Shown here: positions 1-9,625 of the stretch, in pieces | Layout of the letters: each line of letters starts with the position of its first letter | Numbering within the stretch: position 1 is the first letter of the stretch | Origin: Streptomyces capitiformicae | GTDB lineage: Bacteria > Actinomycetota > Actinomycetes > Streptomycetales > Streptomycetaceae | Direction of reading: 5' to 3' | NCBI RefSeq assembly: GCF_002214185.1 | Contig: NZ_CP022161.1 | Coordinates: 1,116,001-1,180,000 of the forward strand | DNA: 64,000 nucleotides | The notes under the pieces: generated by a model | Databases searched by the model: none | The model's input: the letters and a program-made list of their open reading frames with translations, nothing else | Told to the model about the DNA's origin: nothing | Position numbers and translations under genes: made by a program

Positions 1-373
1 CCATGCGCTCCAGCCGGACCAGGGCGTGCCGCCCGGCGGGCTCGGCAACCTCGATCACGTCGAAGGAACGGCCGACCGGCAGCATGATCGAGGCGCCGGG
101 GAACTGGGCCCAGGCCTCGCTCACCTCGTCGAGCGTGGCCCCGGCGCGGACCGGGGGAGCGAAGTCGAGGGGATGTGCGCCAGGCGCGGCGCAGTGCGCC
201 TTGCCGCATGAGCACGCGCCCGAAGCCGTCCGTGCGCCGGGGACGACGTCCCATCCCCAGAGGCCGGTGAACTCGGCCACGGCCGTGCACTCCGAGGTAC
301 GGCCACGCCGCCGCGTACCCGAACGCATCTCCCGGATACGCATCTCCCGAATACCGCCGATCGTGAAGCCCAT
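1..373 (-). CDS. bifunctional DNA primase/polymerase-like protein, N-terminal part (partial)
   Basis: The window cuts this gene, so only the first ~124 codons are present. The ATG at 373 follows a GGAGGGG ribosome site by a few bases. Reading leftward gives an R/E-rich start containing the small duplication REMRIREMR, then AEFTGLWGWDVVPGAR, a CxC...C cluster (SGACSCGKAHC) and VGRSFDVIEVAEPAGRHALV. This pattern matches the Streptomyces proteins annotated as bifunctional primase/polymerase N-terminal-like that sit beside nsdA. The cysteine cluster suggests a metal site, which is inference. It is divergent from nsdA, and a related short protein lies at 63442-63894. Enzyme activity is unproven. 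Confidence 0.7.
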   Translation of the reverse strand, partial: MGFTIGGIREMRIREMRSGTRRRGRTSECTAVAEFTGLWGWDVVPGARTASGACSCGKAHCAAPGAHPLDFAPPVRAGATLDEVSEAWAQFPGASIMLPVGRSFDVIEVAEPAGRHALVRLERM

Positions 374-808
374 GCCCCCTCCAACGGGTCCAGCGCGCCG
401 GTGGTTACGCGACGGAGGCGGAATGTGACGCTGTGTTGCCACCCGAATGGCGCAGCGCAGCACACCCGGTGGTGCGGTCCGTGACGCGCGCCCCTGAGTG
501 CGTCACTCCGCCCACTCCCGGCCGTCATGTGTCAAGTGAATCGCGTACTGACGTCCGTGAGTTCATCCGAAGGGGTGGCGAAAGGTGGCGTTTATGGAAC
601 CGTCGTGGCTGTTCGGGTGATCGTGGGATTACTTTGAGTGCACGGGATCTGGGGACGTTCGCGCTCGTGGGTATGCCGGAGGCAAGTCGTCTTTCCGTTC
701 GAAGGGTGGGAGCCATCGGACGTACGGCGTGGTAACCGGCATTCTGGTAGGGCTTTGCGCACACAGCGTGTAAGCGCACAGGTGGGTTTCAGGGATGGGG
801 GCGTTCCA
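374..808. promoter_or_regulatory. divergent intergenic region upstream of nsdA
   Basis: These 435 bases between two divergent genes hold no convincing gene. They must carry both promoters, but I could not assign a clear -35/-10 pair. Two small patterns stand out. One is an inverted repeat GAGTG-cgt-CACTC at 496-508. The other is a direct repeat of GGTGGCG at 574-580 and 584-590, spaced ten bases apart and so on the same helix face, followed by an AT-richer stretch. Either could be an operator. Confidence 0.4.
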
Positions 809-2284
809 GTGGGCGGCAACGGCGGAAGCGGCACGAACGCTGAGAAGCGCCCGAACGAACTGTTGGGCTCGTGGTTCGTCCGCAGCGGCTGGTCCAAGGG
901 CGAGCTCGCCCGGCAGGTGAACCGCCGGGCCCGCCAGCTCGGGGCCAACCACATCTCCACCGACACCTCCCGTGTGCGCCGCTGGCTCGACGGGGAGAAC
1001 CCACGCGAGCCGATCCCCCGGATCCTGTCCGAGTTGTTCTCCGAGCGGTTCGGTTGTGTGGTCGCCGTGGAGGACCTGGGGCTGCGCGCCGCTCACCAGT
1101 CACCGTCGGTGTCCGGCGTCGACCTGCCCTGGACGGGCCCGCAGACCGTGGCGCTGATCAGCGAGTTCTCGCGCAGCGACCTGATGCTGGCGCGGCGCGG
1201 CTTCCTCGGGAGCTCGCTGGCCCTGTCCGCGGGCCCGGCCCTCATCGAGCCGATGCAGCGCTGGCTCGTCCCCTCGCCCCTCGTCCCGCGTGCGGAACCG
1301 GAGCCGCCCGCCGCCGTCCGCCGTGGCGGACGCCTCTCCCAGCCGGAGCTGGAGCTCCTGGAGTCCACCACGGCGATGTTCCGGCAGTGGGACGCCCAGT
1401 GCGGCGGCGGTCTGCGCCGCAAGGCGGTCGTCGGCCAGCTGCACGAGGTGACCGACCTCCTCCAGGAACCCCAGCCCGAGGCCACCACCAGGCGCCTGTT
1501 CAAGGTCGCGGCGGAACTCGCCGAGCTGGCCGGCTGGATGTCGTACGACATCGGCCTCCAGCCCACCGCCCAGAAATACTTCGTCCTCGCCCTGCACGCC
1601 GCCAAGGAGGCGGGCGACAAGCCTCTCGGCTCGTACGTCCTCTCCAGCATGAGCCGGCAGATGATCCACCTCGGCCGGCCCGACGACGCGCTCGAACTGA
1701 TCCACCTCGCCCAGTACGGCAGCCGCGACTGCGCGAGCCCGCGCACCCAGTCGATGCTGTATGCGATGGAGGCCCGCGCCTACGCGAACATGGGCCAGCC
1801 CGGAAAGTGCAAACGGGCGGTCCGGATGGCCGAGGACACCTTCACCGACGCCGAGGAATGGGACGACCCGGATCCCGACTGGATCCGATTCTTCAACGAG
1901 GCCGAACTGCACGGCGAGAACTCCCACTCCTACCGCGATCTCGCCTATGTCGCCGGCCGCAGCCCCACCTACGCCTCCCTGGCCGAGCCTGTGATGCGCC
2001 GCGCCGTCGAGCTCTTCTCCACGGACACCGAACACCAGCGGTCGTACGCGCTGAACCTCATCGGCATGGCCACGGTGCATCTGCTCCAGCGGGAGCCCGA
2101 GCAGGGCGTGACCATGGCGCAGCGGGCCATGGAGGTCGCCAAGAAGGTGCGCTCCGAGCGCGTCAACACCCGTATCCGCAAGACCGTCGACACGGCCGTA
2201 CGCGATTTCGGCGATCTCGCCGAGGTCGTCGACCTCACCGACAAGCTCGCCGCACACCTCCCCGAAACCGCCGAAGCGGTCTGA
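809..2284 (+). CDS. nsdA: NsdA-type regulator with TPR-like repeats
   Basis: The 491-residue protein matches NsdA, known in Streptomyces coelicolor as a negative regulator of sporulation and antibiotic production. The N-terminal ~100 residues (SWFVRSGWSKGELARQVN, then RVRRWLDGENP) look like a helix-turn-helix. The C-terminal two thirds is helical, with repeated A/L/Y spacing typical of tetratricopeptide repeats (GSYVLSSMSRQMIHLGRPDD, MEARAYANMGQPGKC). Between them is an odd RRGFLGSSLALSAGPALI segment that resembles a twin-arginine signal but is internal. I chose the GTG at 809 after GGGATGGGGG. An upstream in-frame start at 638 would run through the probable promoter region. The partner or ligand is unknown. 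Confidence 0.88.
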   Translation: MGGNGGSGTNAEKRPNELLGSWFVRSGWSKGELARQVNRRARQLGANHISTDTSRVRRWLDGENPREPIPRILSELFSERFGCVVAVEDLGLRAAHQSPSVSGVDLPWTGPQTVALISEFSRSDLMLARRGFLGSSLALSAGPALIEPMQRWLVPSPLVPRAEPEPPAAVRRGGRLSQPELELLESTTAMFRQWDAQCGGGLRRKAVVGQLHEVTDLLQEPQPEATTRRLFKVAAELAELAGWMSYDIGLQPTAQKYFVLALHAAKEAGDKPLGSYVLSSMSRQMIHLGRPDDALELIHLAQYGSRDCASPRTQSMLYAMEARAYANMGQPGKCKRAVRMAEDTFTDAEEWDDPDPDWIRFFNEAELHGENSHSYRDLAYVAGRSPTYASLAEPVMRRAVELFSTDTEHQRSYALNLIGMATVHLLQREPEQGVTMAQRAMEVAKKVRSERVNTRIRKTVDTAVRDFGDLAEVVDLTDKLAAHLPETAEAV

Positions 2285-2495
2285 CCCCCGGCCCGCCGAT
2301 ACCCCGCGGGCCCGCTCGACCCCGACCGCGGTCGGCCATCCCTAACTGCCCGACTCGGCTCCCCCATGCCAGGTCAACGGATGGCCCGCCGCGGTCGGCT
2401 CATTTGGCGGCCTTCACCGAGAGTTCCATCGGATACGAAACCGTTATCGGCCACCGGGCCCGCAGGGGCGGGGCCCCAGGTATGGCGAATCCTCC

Positions 2496-2522
2496 GTGAC
2501 CTACGTTTCACCTGTCTGTAAC
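2496..2522 (+). promoter_or_regulatory. GlnR box 1 of amtB
   Basis: Three five-base half-sites are spaced exactly 11 bases apart: GTGAC (2496-2500), TTCAC (2507-2511) and GTAAC (2518-2522), each separated by six bases. This fits the known GlnR operator layout gTnAC-n6-GaAAC in degenerate form. GlnR is the global nitrogen regulator of Streptomyces and activates amtB under nitrogen limitation. The assignment rests on spacing and position. Confidence 0.7.
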
Positions 2523-2537
2523 ACGACGCGGGCGTTC

Positions 2538-2575
2538 GTCACGTCCGGGAAACAATTCCAATCTCCCGGTGAAAC
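2538..2575 (+). promoter_or_regulatory. GlnR box 2 of amtB
   Basis: GTCAC (2538-2542), six bases, GAAAC (2549-2553), six bases, a poor half-site AATCT (2560-2564), six bases, GAAAC (2571-2575). Three of four half-sites match the published GlnR consensus perfectly and all keep the 11-base period. With box 1 this makes a two-box GlnR promoter about 100 bases before the amtB start. Confidence 0.82.
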
Positions 2576-2675
2576 GGTGCTGCGCCAATCTCCTCAGCAC
2601 AGTCGGCCCTCCCCGAGAGCTCCCCCAAGCTTCAGCATCCGCACGGGCCGTTCCGACCATGAGGAGATACCGGCA

Positions 2676-4297
<1,622 letters not shown>

Positions 4298-4323
4298 CCG
4301 AACAGAAGAACAGGAGTCGCTGG

Positions 4324-6774
4324 GTGACGAGTACGGACGCACGTACACAAGCAGAGGACTCGGGACCCAGCGGCTACGCGGCGGCCCGGCTGCACCTCCT
4401 CCAGGAGGGGGCGCAGTCCGGGCCGCCGCGCCGTGCCGCCCTCGCCGAGCTCACGGACGACTGGCTCGCGGGCCTCTTCGGCGCCGGGGCCTCGGAGCTG
4501 CGCGGGGTCTCGCTGGTCGCCGTCGGGGGGTACGGGCGCGGTGAGCTGTCGCCGCGCAGCGATCTCGATCTGCTGCTCCTGCACGACGGGACCGACGAGG
4601 AGGCCGTGGCCGCCCTCGCCGACCGCATCTGGTACCCCATCTGGGACCTGGGGCTCGCCCTCGACCACTCCGTCCGCACCCCCGCAGAGGCCCGCAAGAC
4701 CGCGAGCGAGGACCTCAAGGCACACCTGGGGCTGCTGGACGCCAGGCACCTCGCCGGAGACCTGGGACTGACCGCCGGACTGCGCACCGCCGTCCTCGCC
4801 GACTGGCGCAACCAGGCACCCAAGCGACTCCCGGAACTCCAGGAGCTGTGCGCCGAGCGGGCCGAGCGGCAGGGAGAGCTGCAGTACCTCCTTGAGCCCG
4901 ACCTGAAGGAGGCCCGGGGCGGGCTGCGCGACGCCACCGCTCTGCGGGCCGTCGCCGCCTCCTGGCTCGCCGACGCCCCGCGCGAGGGGCTCGCCGACGC
5001 CCGCCGCCGACTCCTCGACGTACGCGACGCCCTTCACCTCGCCACCGGGCGCGCGACCGACCGGCTCGCGCTCCAGGAACAGGACCAGGTCGCCGCCGAG
5101 CTCGGTCTGCTGGACGCCGACACACTGCTTCGCCAGGTGTACGAGGCCGCGCGGGTCATCTCGTACGCCAGTGACGTCACCTGGCGTGAAGTGGGGCGCG
5201 TACTGCGATCGCGCGCCGTGCGGCCCAGGCTGCGCGCCATGCTGGGCGGAGGCAAGCCGACCGCGGAGCGCTCGCCGCTGGCCGAGGGCGTGGTGGAGCA
5301 GGACGGGGAGGCCGTACTCGCGCGCGCCGCCCGGCCCGAGCGGGACCCGGTGCTGCCGCTGCGCGCCGCCGCCGCTGCCGCCCAGGCCGGACTCCCGCTG
5401 TCCCTGCACGCCGTACGCCGCCTCGCGGCCGTCGCCCGGCCACTGCCGACGCCCTGGCCCGCCGAGGCCCGCGAACAGCTCGTCACCCTGTTGGGTTCCG
5501 GGCGGCCGACCGTGGACGTCTGGGAGGCCCTGGAGGCCGAGGGGCTCATCACCCGGCTGCTGCCCGACTGGGAGCGGGTCCGCTGCCGTCCGCAGCGCAA
5601 CGCGGTGCACATCTGGACCGTCGACCGGCACCTCATCGAGACCGCCGTCCGGGCCTCCGAGCTGACCCGCCGGGTCCACCGGCCCGACCTGCTCCTCGTC
5701 GCCGCGCTGCTGCACGACATCGGCAAGGGCTGGCCCGGCGACCACTCCGTGGCGGGCGAGATCATCGCCAAGGACGTGGCGGCCAGGATCGGCTTCGACC
5801 GCGAGGACGTGGCGGTGATCGCCACGCTCGTACGGCACCATCTGCTGCTCGTCGACACGGCCACGCGCCGCGATCTGGAGGACCCGGCCACCGTCCGGTC
5901 CGTGGCGGAGGCCGTCGGGTCGCCGGGGACGCTGGAGCTGCTGCACGCGCTCACCGAGTCGGACGCGCTGGCCACCGGGCCCGCCGCCTGGTCGGCGTGG
6001 CGTGCCTCCCTCGTGGCCGACCTGGTCAAGCGGGTCGCCGCGGTGTTCGCCGGGGACATCCCCGAAGAGCCCGAGCCCGCCGCGCCCACCGCCGAGGAGG
6101 AGCGGCTCGCCATCGAGGCGTTCCGCACCGGCGGGCCGGTGCTGGCGCTGCGCGCGCAGACGGAGGCGGCCGCCGACGAGAAGGACGAGAAGGCCGACCC
6201 GGAGCCGCTCGGCGTGGAGCTCCTCATCGCCGTACCCGACCAGGCCGGTGTTCTGCCCGCGGTCGCCGGCGTCCTCGCCATGCACCGGCTCACCGTGCGC
6301 ACGGCGGAGCTGAGCGCGCTCGACCTGCCGGACGGCGTCGAGGGCTCCGTACTGCTGCTGAACTGGCGCGTGGCCGCCGAGTACGGCTCCCTGCCCCAGG
6401 CTGCCCGGCTCCGCGCCGACCTCGTACGGGCGCTGGACGGCTCGCTGGACATCGCCGGACGGCTCGCGGAGCGCGACGCCGCCTACCCCCGGCGCCGGGG
6501 CGTGGTCGCGCCCCCGCCGCGCGTCACGGTGGCCGCGGCCGCCTCCCGGCACGCCACGGTCATCGAGGTGCGCGCCCAGGACGCCCCCGGTCTGCTGCAC
6601 CGCATCGGACGGGCCCTGGAGGACGCGAGCGTACGGGTGCGCAGCGCGCATGTGAGCACGCTGGGCGCGAACGCGGTGGACGCCTTCTACGTCACCGGAC
6701 CGAAGGGGACGCCCCTGCCGAGCGACGAGGCGGCGGCCGTGGCACGCAAGCTGGAGGAGACGCTGCGCGGCTGA
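4324..6774 (+). CDS. glnD: GlnD, PII adenylyltransferase/deadenylylase
   Basis: The 816-residue enzyme modifies and demodifies GlnK. Domains in order: nucleotidyltransferase with GGYGRGELSPRSDLD at residues 68-82, a linker region, an HD phosphohydrolase domain around residue 464 (LLHDIGKGWPGDHS), then two ACT domains (around 625-700 and 745-816, the second with RAQDAPGLLHRIGRALEDAS). The GTG start at 4324 has AGGAG seven bases upstream. The family is named for uridylylation, but the Streptomyces member is known to use AMP. All catalytic motifs are intact. It is the last gene of the nitrogen operon. Confidence 0.95.
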   Translation: MTSTDARTQAEDSGPSGYAAARLHLLQEGAQSGPPRRAALAELTDDWLAGLFGAGASELRGVSLVAVGGYGRGELSPRSDLDLLLLHDGTDEEAVAALADRIWYPIWDLGLALDHSVRTPAEARKTASEDLKAHLGLLDARHLAGDLGLTAGLRTAVLADWRNQAPKRLPELQELCAERAERQGELQYLLEPDLKEARGGLRDATALRAVAASWLADAPREGLADARRRLLDVRDALHLATGRATDRLALQEQDQVAAELGLLDADTLLRQVYEAARVISYASDVTWREVGRVLRSRAVRPRLRAMLGGGKPTAERSPLAEGVVEQDGEAVLARAARPERDPVLPLRAAAAAAQAGLPLSLHAVRRLAAVARPLPTPWPAEAREQLVTLLGSGRPTVDVWEALEAEGLITRLLPDWERVRCRPQRNAVHIWTVDRHLIETAVRASELTRRVHRPDLLLVAALLHDIGKGWPGDHSVAGEIIAKDVAARIGFDREDVAVIATLVRHHLLLVDTATRRDLEDPATVRSVAEAVGSPGTLELLHALTESDALATGPAAWSAWRASLVADLVKRVAAVFAGDIPEEPEPAAPTAEEERLAIEAFRTGGPVLALRAQTEAAADEKDEKADPEPLGVELLIAVPDQAGVLPAVAGVLAMHRLTVRTAELSALDLPDGVEGSVLLLNWRVAAEYGSLPQAARLRADLVRALDGSLDIAGRLAERDAAYPRRRGVVAPPPRVTVAAAASRHATVIEVRAQDAPGLLHRIGRALEDASVRVRSAHVSTLGANAVDAFYVTGPKGTPLPSDEAAAVARKLEETLRG

Positions 6775-6931
6775 GCACGGCGGATACGGGGACGACGGGT
6801 ACGGGGCCTTGTCGGTGCCGTACCCGTGGGCTGCGTCTCTGTTGTCCACAGAGGTGGAGACCCAACCACATCCAGACAGATACCCTGGAGGGCAATCCAG
6901 ACTGCCCCCGACTCCGAGGACCGACACCGCC

Positions 6932-8482
6932 GTGTTCGATACGCTCTCCGATCGCCTCTCAGCGACTTTCAAGAACCTGCGCGGCAAGGGGCGCCTCAGC
7001 GAGGCGGACATCGACGCCACGGCTCGTGAAATCCGCATCGCGCTCCTCGAAGCGGATGTGGCCCTCCCGGTCGTCCGGGGCTTCATCAAGAACGTCAAGG
7101 AGCGGGCCCTCGGCGCCGAGGTCTCCAAGGCGCTGAACCCCGCCCAGCAGGTCCTCAAGATCGTCAACGAGGAGCTCGTCACCATCCTCGGTGGCGAGAC
7201 CCGTCGCCTCCGCTTCGCCAAGCAGCCGCCCACGGTCATCATGCTCGCGGGTCTGCAGGGTGCCGGTAAGACGACCCTCGCGGGCAAGCTCGGCAAGTGG
7301 CTGAAGGAGCAGGGCCACTCGCCGCTGCTCGTCGCCTGTGACCTCCAGCGTCCGAACGCGGTCAACCAGCTGAGCGTCGTCGCCGAGCGCGCGGGCGTCG
7401 CGGTCTACGCCCCCGAGCCGGGCAATGGCGTCGGCGACCCGGTCAAGGTTGCCAAGGACTCCATCGAGTTCGCGAAGTCGAAGGTCCACGACATCGTGGT
7501 GGTCGACACCGCGGGCCGCCTGGGCATCGACCAGGAGATGATGCAGCAGGCCGCCGACATCCGCGACGCGGTCGGCCCCGACGAGATCCTCTTCGTCGTC
7601 GACGCGATGATCGGTCAGGACGCGGTCAACACCGCCGAGGCCTTCCGTGACGGCGTCGGCTTCGACGGCGTCGTGCTGTCCAAACTCGACGGTGACGCCC
7701 GCGGTGGTGCGGCCCTGTCGATCCGGCAGATCACCGGCAAGCCGATCATGTTCGCGTCGAACGGCGAGAAGCTCGACGACTTCGACGCGTTCCACCCGGA
7801 CCGGATGGCCTCCCGCATCCTCGACATGGGTGACCTGCTCACCCTGATCGAGCAGGCGGAGAAGACCTTCAGCCAGGAAGAGGCCCAGAAGATGGCCTCC
7901 AAGCTGGCGTCCAAGAAGGGGCAGGACTTCACGCTCGACGACTTCCTGGCCCAGATGGAGCAGGTCAGGAAGATGGGCAGCATCAGCAAGCTGCTCGGCA
8001 TGCTGCCCGGCATGGGACAGATCAAGGACCAGATCAACAACCTCGACGAGCGGGACGTCGACCGCACCGCCGCGATCATCAAGTCGATGACGCCGGGCGA
8101 GCGCCAGGACCCGACGATCATCAACGGCTCGCGCCGCGCCCGTATCGCCAAGGGTTCCGGTGTCGAGGTCAGCGCGGTGAAGAACCTCGTGGAGCGGTTC
8201 TTCGAGGCCCGCAAGATGATGTCCCGCATGGCCCAGGGCGGCGGCATGCCCGGGATGCCCGGGATGCCCGGCATGGGCGGCGGCCCCGGCCGTACGAAGA
8301 AGCAGCCGAAGAAGGCCAAGGGCAAGCAGCGCTCCGGCAACCCGATGAAGCGCAAGCAGCAGGAGCAGGAGGAGGCCGCCCGCCGGGCCGCCGCCGCCGA
8401 GGGCGGCGCGTTCGGCCTGCCGGGCCAGCAGGGCGGTCAGGACTTCGAGCTGCCGGACGAGTTCAAGAAGTTCATGGGCTGA
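6932..8482 (+). CDS. ffh: signal recognition particle GTPase Ffh
   Basis: This protein binds 4.5S RNA and delivers nascent membrane proteins to FtsY. The 516 residues show the N domain, the G domain with P-loop GLQGAGKTTLAGKLG, DTAGR and SKLDGDARGG, and a methionine-rich M domain. The GTG at 6932 has GAGGA about 11 bases upstream, and an open frame extending back to 6809 lacks similarity to Ffh. The C-terminal tail carries a small tandem GMP repeat (GMPGMPGMPGMGG), lysine-rich stretches, and ends LPDEFKKFMG, as in actinobacterial homologues. Confidence 0.96.
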   Translation: MFDTLSDRLSATFKNLRGKGRLSEADIDATAREIRIALLEADVALPVVRGFIKNVKERALGAEVSKALNPAQQVLKIVNEELVTILGGETRRLRFAKQPPTVIMLAGLQGAGKTTLAGKLGKWLKEQGHSPLLVACDLQRPNAVNQLSVVAERAGVAVYAPEPGNGVGDPVKVAKDSIEFAKSKVHDIVVVDTAGRLGIDQEMMQQAADIRDAVGPDEILFVVDAMIGQDAVNTAEAFRDGVGFDGVVLSKLDGDARGGAALSIRQITGKPIMFASNGEKLDDFDAFHPDRMASRILDMGDLLTLIEQAEKTFSQEEAQKMASKLASKKGQDFTLDDFLAQMEQVRKMGSISKLLGMLPGMGQIKDQINNLDERDVDRTAAIIKSMTPGERQDPTIINGSRRARIAKGSGVEVSAVKNLVERFFEARKMMSRMAQGGGMPGMPGMPGMGGGPGRTKKQPKKAKGKQRSGNPMKRKQQEQEEAARRAAAAEGGAFGLPGQQGGQDFELPDEFKKFMG

Positions 8483-8507
8483 CGGTTCGTTCAAGAGGTG
8501 TTGCGGG

Positions 8508-8535
8508 GCCCGTGCCGTGCGCGGACGGCACGGGC
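8508..8535. terminator. bidirectional terminator between ffh and the methyltransferase gene
   Basis: A perfect 11-bp stem (GCCCGTGCCGT / ACGGCACGGGC) with a six-base loop lies between two converging genes. There is no long T tract, as is common for Streptomyces terminators. It can serve both strands. Confidence 0.8.
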
Positions 8536-8563
8536 GTGGTGTCGGCATCGCGCATGCGTGGCC

Positions 8564-9424
8564 TCAGGGCGTCCGCGCGATCAGATAGCGGAACACGTTC
8601 GGCATCCACACCGTGCCGTCCCGGCGTCGGTGCGGGTGCAGGGCCTCGGTCAGTTCCTTGTCGACCTGGTCCTGGCCGGTGGCCGCGATCGCCGCGTCGA
8701 ACAAACCGGTCGACAGCAGTCCCCGTACCGCGTTGCCCACGTCGGCGTACCCGAAGGGGCAGGTCACGCGTCCGGAGCCGTCCGGGCGCAGACCGGCCCG
8801 CTGGGCGACCTCTTCGAGGTCGTCCCGCAGTGCGGGGCGCCAACTCCCCGCACTGCGTAGGGGATCCGCGAGTTTCGCCGCCACGCGGAGCACGGCGGAC
8901 GTGGCGCAGCGTTCCGGCGGACCCCAGCCGGCGAGGACCACGGGGGTGCCGCGTTCGGCGAGCGGCGTCGCGGTGGCGAGCAGGTCGCCCAGGCCCTCGG
9001 AGTCCCCGGCCAGGCAGCCGATCGGCTCGAAGGCGGTCACCAGGTTGTACAGCGGGTCGCCGAGGGCGTCGGCCGCGTCCTCGGGGATGCCGTCGACGAC
9101 CCGCGTGTCGGCACGCGCGCGTGTACCCCATCCATCCGGCAGCAGACGCTCCCGCGCGAGCGCCATCCGTTCGGGTGAGGACGTGTCGACTCCGGTGACC
9201 GCGGCGCCCCGCGACGCCGCCATCAGCAGCGCCAGACCGGATCCGCAGCCGAGGCCGAGCAGCCGCGTACCGGCGCCCACGTCGAGCCGCCGGTAGACCG
9301 CCTCATAGAGCGGAACCAGCATCCGTTCCTGAATCTCGGCCCAGTCACGCGCGCGTGTGCACTGGTCCACGCGAGGTGTCGCTCCCGCGCGAGGCAGTCG
9401 CTGCCGCACGAGCGTAGGTGTCAT
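8564..9424 (-). CDS. SAM-dependent methyltransferase
   Basis: The 286-residue protein has the class I methyltransferase motif I LLGLGCGSGLALLMAASRG, followed by an acidic residue ending the second strand (VTGVDTS). The substrate is unknown. I chose ATG 9424 (MTPTLVRQRLP). The frame stays open to 9583, but the extra sequence has no domain and the chosen start gives a normal length. The gene converges on ffh and is divergent from proS. The N-terminal ~45 residues resemble the helical lid seen in small-molecule and tRNA methyltransferases; no finer call is possible. Confidence 0.8.
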   Translation of the reverse strand: MTPTLVRQRLPRAGATPRVDQCTRARDWAEIQERMLVPLYEAVYRRLDVGAGTRLLGLGCGSGLALLMAASRGAAVTGVDTSSPERMALARERLLPDGWGTRARADTRVVDGIPEDAADALGDPLYNLVTAFEPIGCLAGDSEGLGDLLATATPLAERGTPVVLAGWGPPERCATSAVLRVAAKLADPLRSAGSWRPALRDDLEEVAQRAGLRPDGSGRVTCPFGYADVGNAVRGLLSTGLFDAAIAATGQDQVDKELTEALHPHRRRDGTVWMPNVFRYLIARTP

Positions 9425-9588
9425 ATGAAAGCGCCCCAATCCGCCGAGAGTTGCCGCTGTGCCCGTTGTCTGGGCCCCCGTGGCAGTGCGCCCGCACTCC
9501 CCCCGTATGCCAGGTAACTCCGCGCCCGGCGCGTCGTCCAGAGGTCTCGGACACCGGCTTGTGCGCTGTCTGTGCGCAGGCAAAAGAA

Positions 9589-9619
9589 TTCACGTTCCCG
9601 CAACATGGCCCCGTAGCAT
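9589..9619 (+). promoter_or_regulatory. possible leaderless promoter of proS
   Basis: The hexamer TAGCAT (9614-9619) sits six bases before the proS ATG, and TTCACG lies 19 bases upstream of it. There is no ribosome site before the ATG. This arrangement fits a transcript starting at or next to the start codon. Confidence 0.45.
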
Positions 9620-9625
9620 CGCGCC

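Larger units (their letters stand above)
2285..2675. promoter_or_regulatory. amtB upstream control region
   Basis: These 391 bases between nsdA and amtB contain no gene. An open frame runs back from amtB to 2496, but it crosses the two GlnR boxes described separately, so those bases are control DNA. A GAGGAG ribosome site lies at 2661-2666. The segment 2285-2490 shows nothing I can name beyond GC-rich short inverted repeats just after nsdA that could end its transcript. Confidence 0.6.

Noticed and set aside
638..808. Longer start for nsdA
   Set aside because: The added 57 residues resemble nothing and occupy the divergent promoter region.
2496..2675. Upstream extension of amtB
   Set aside because: The bases contain two GlnR boxes and a ribosome site follows at 2661, so this is control DNA.
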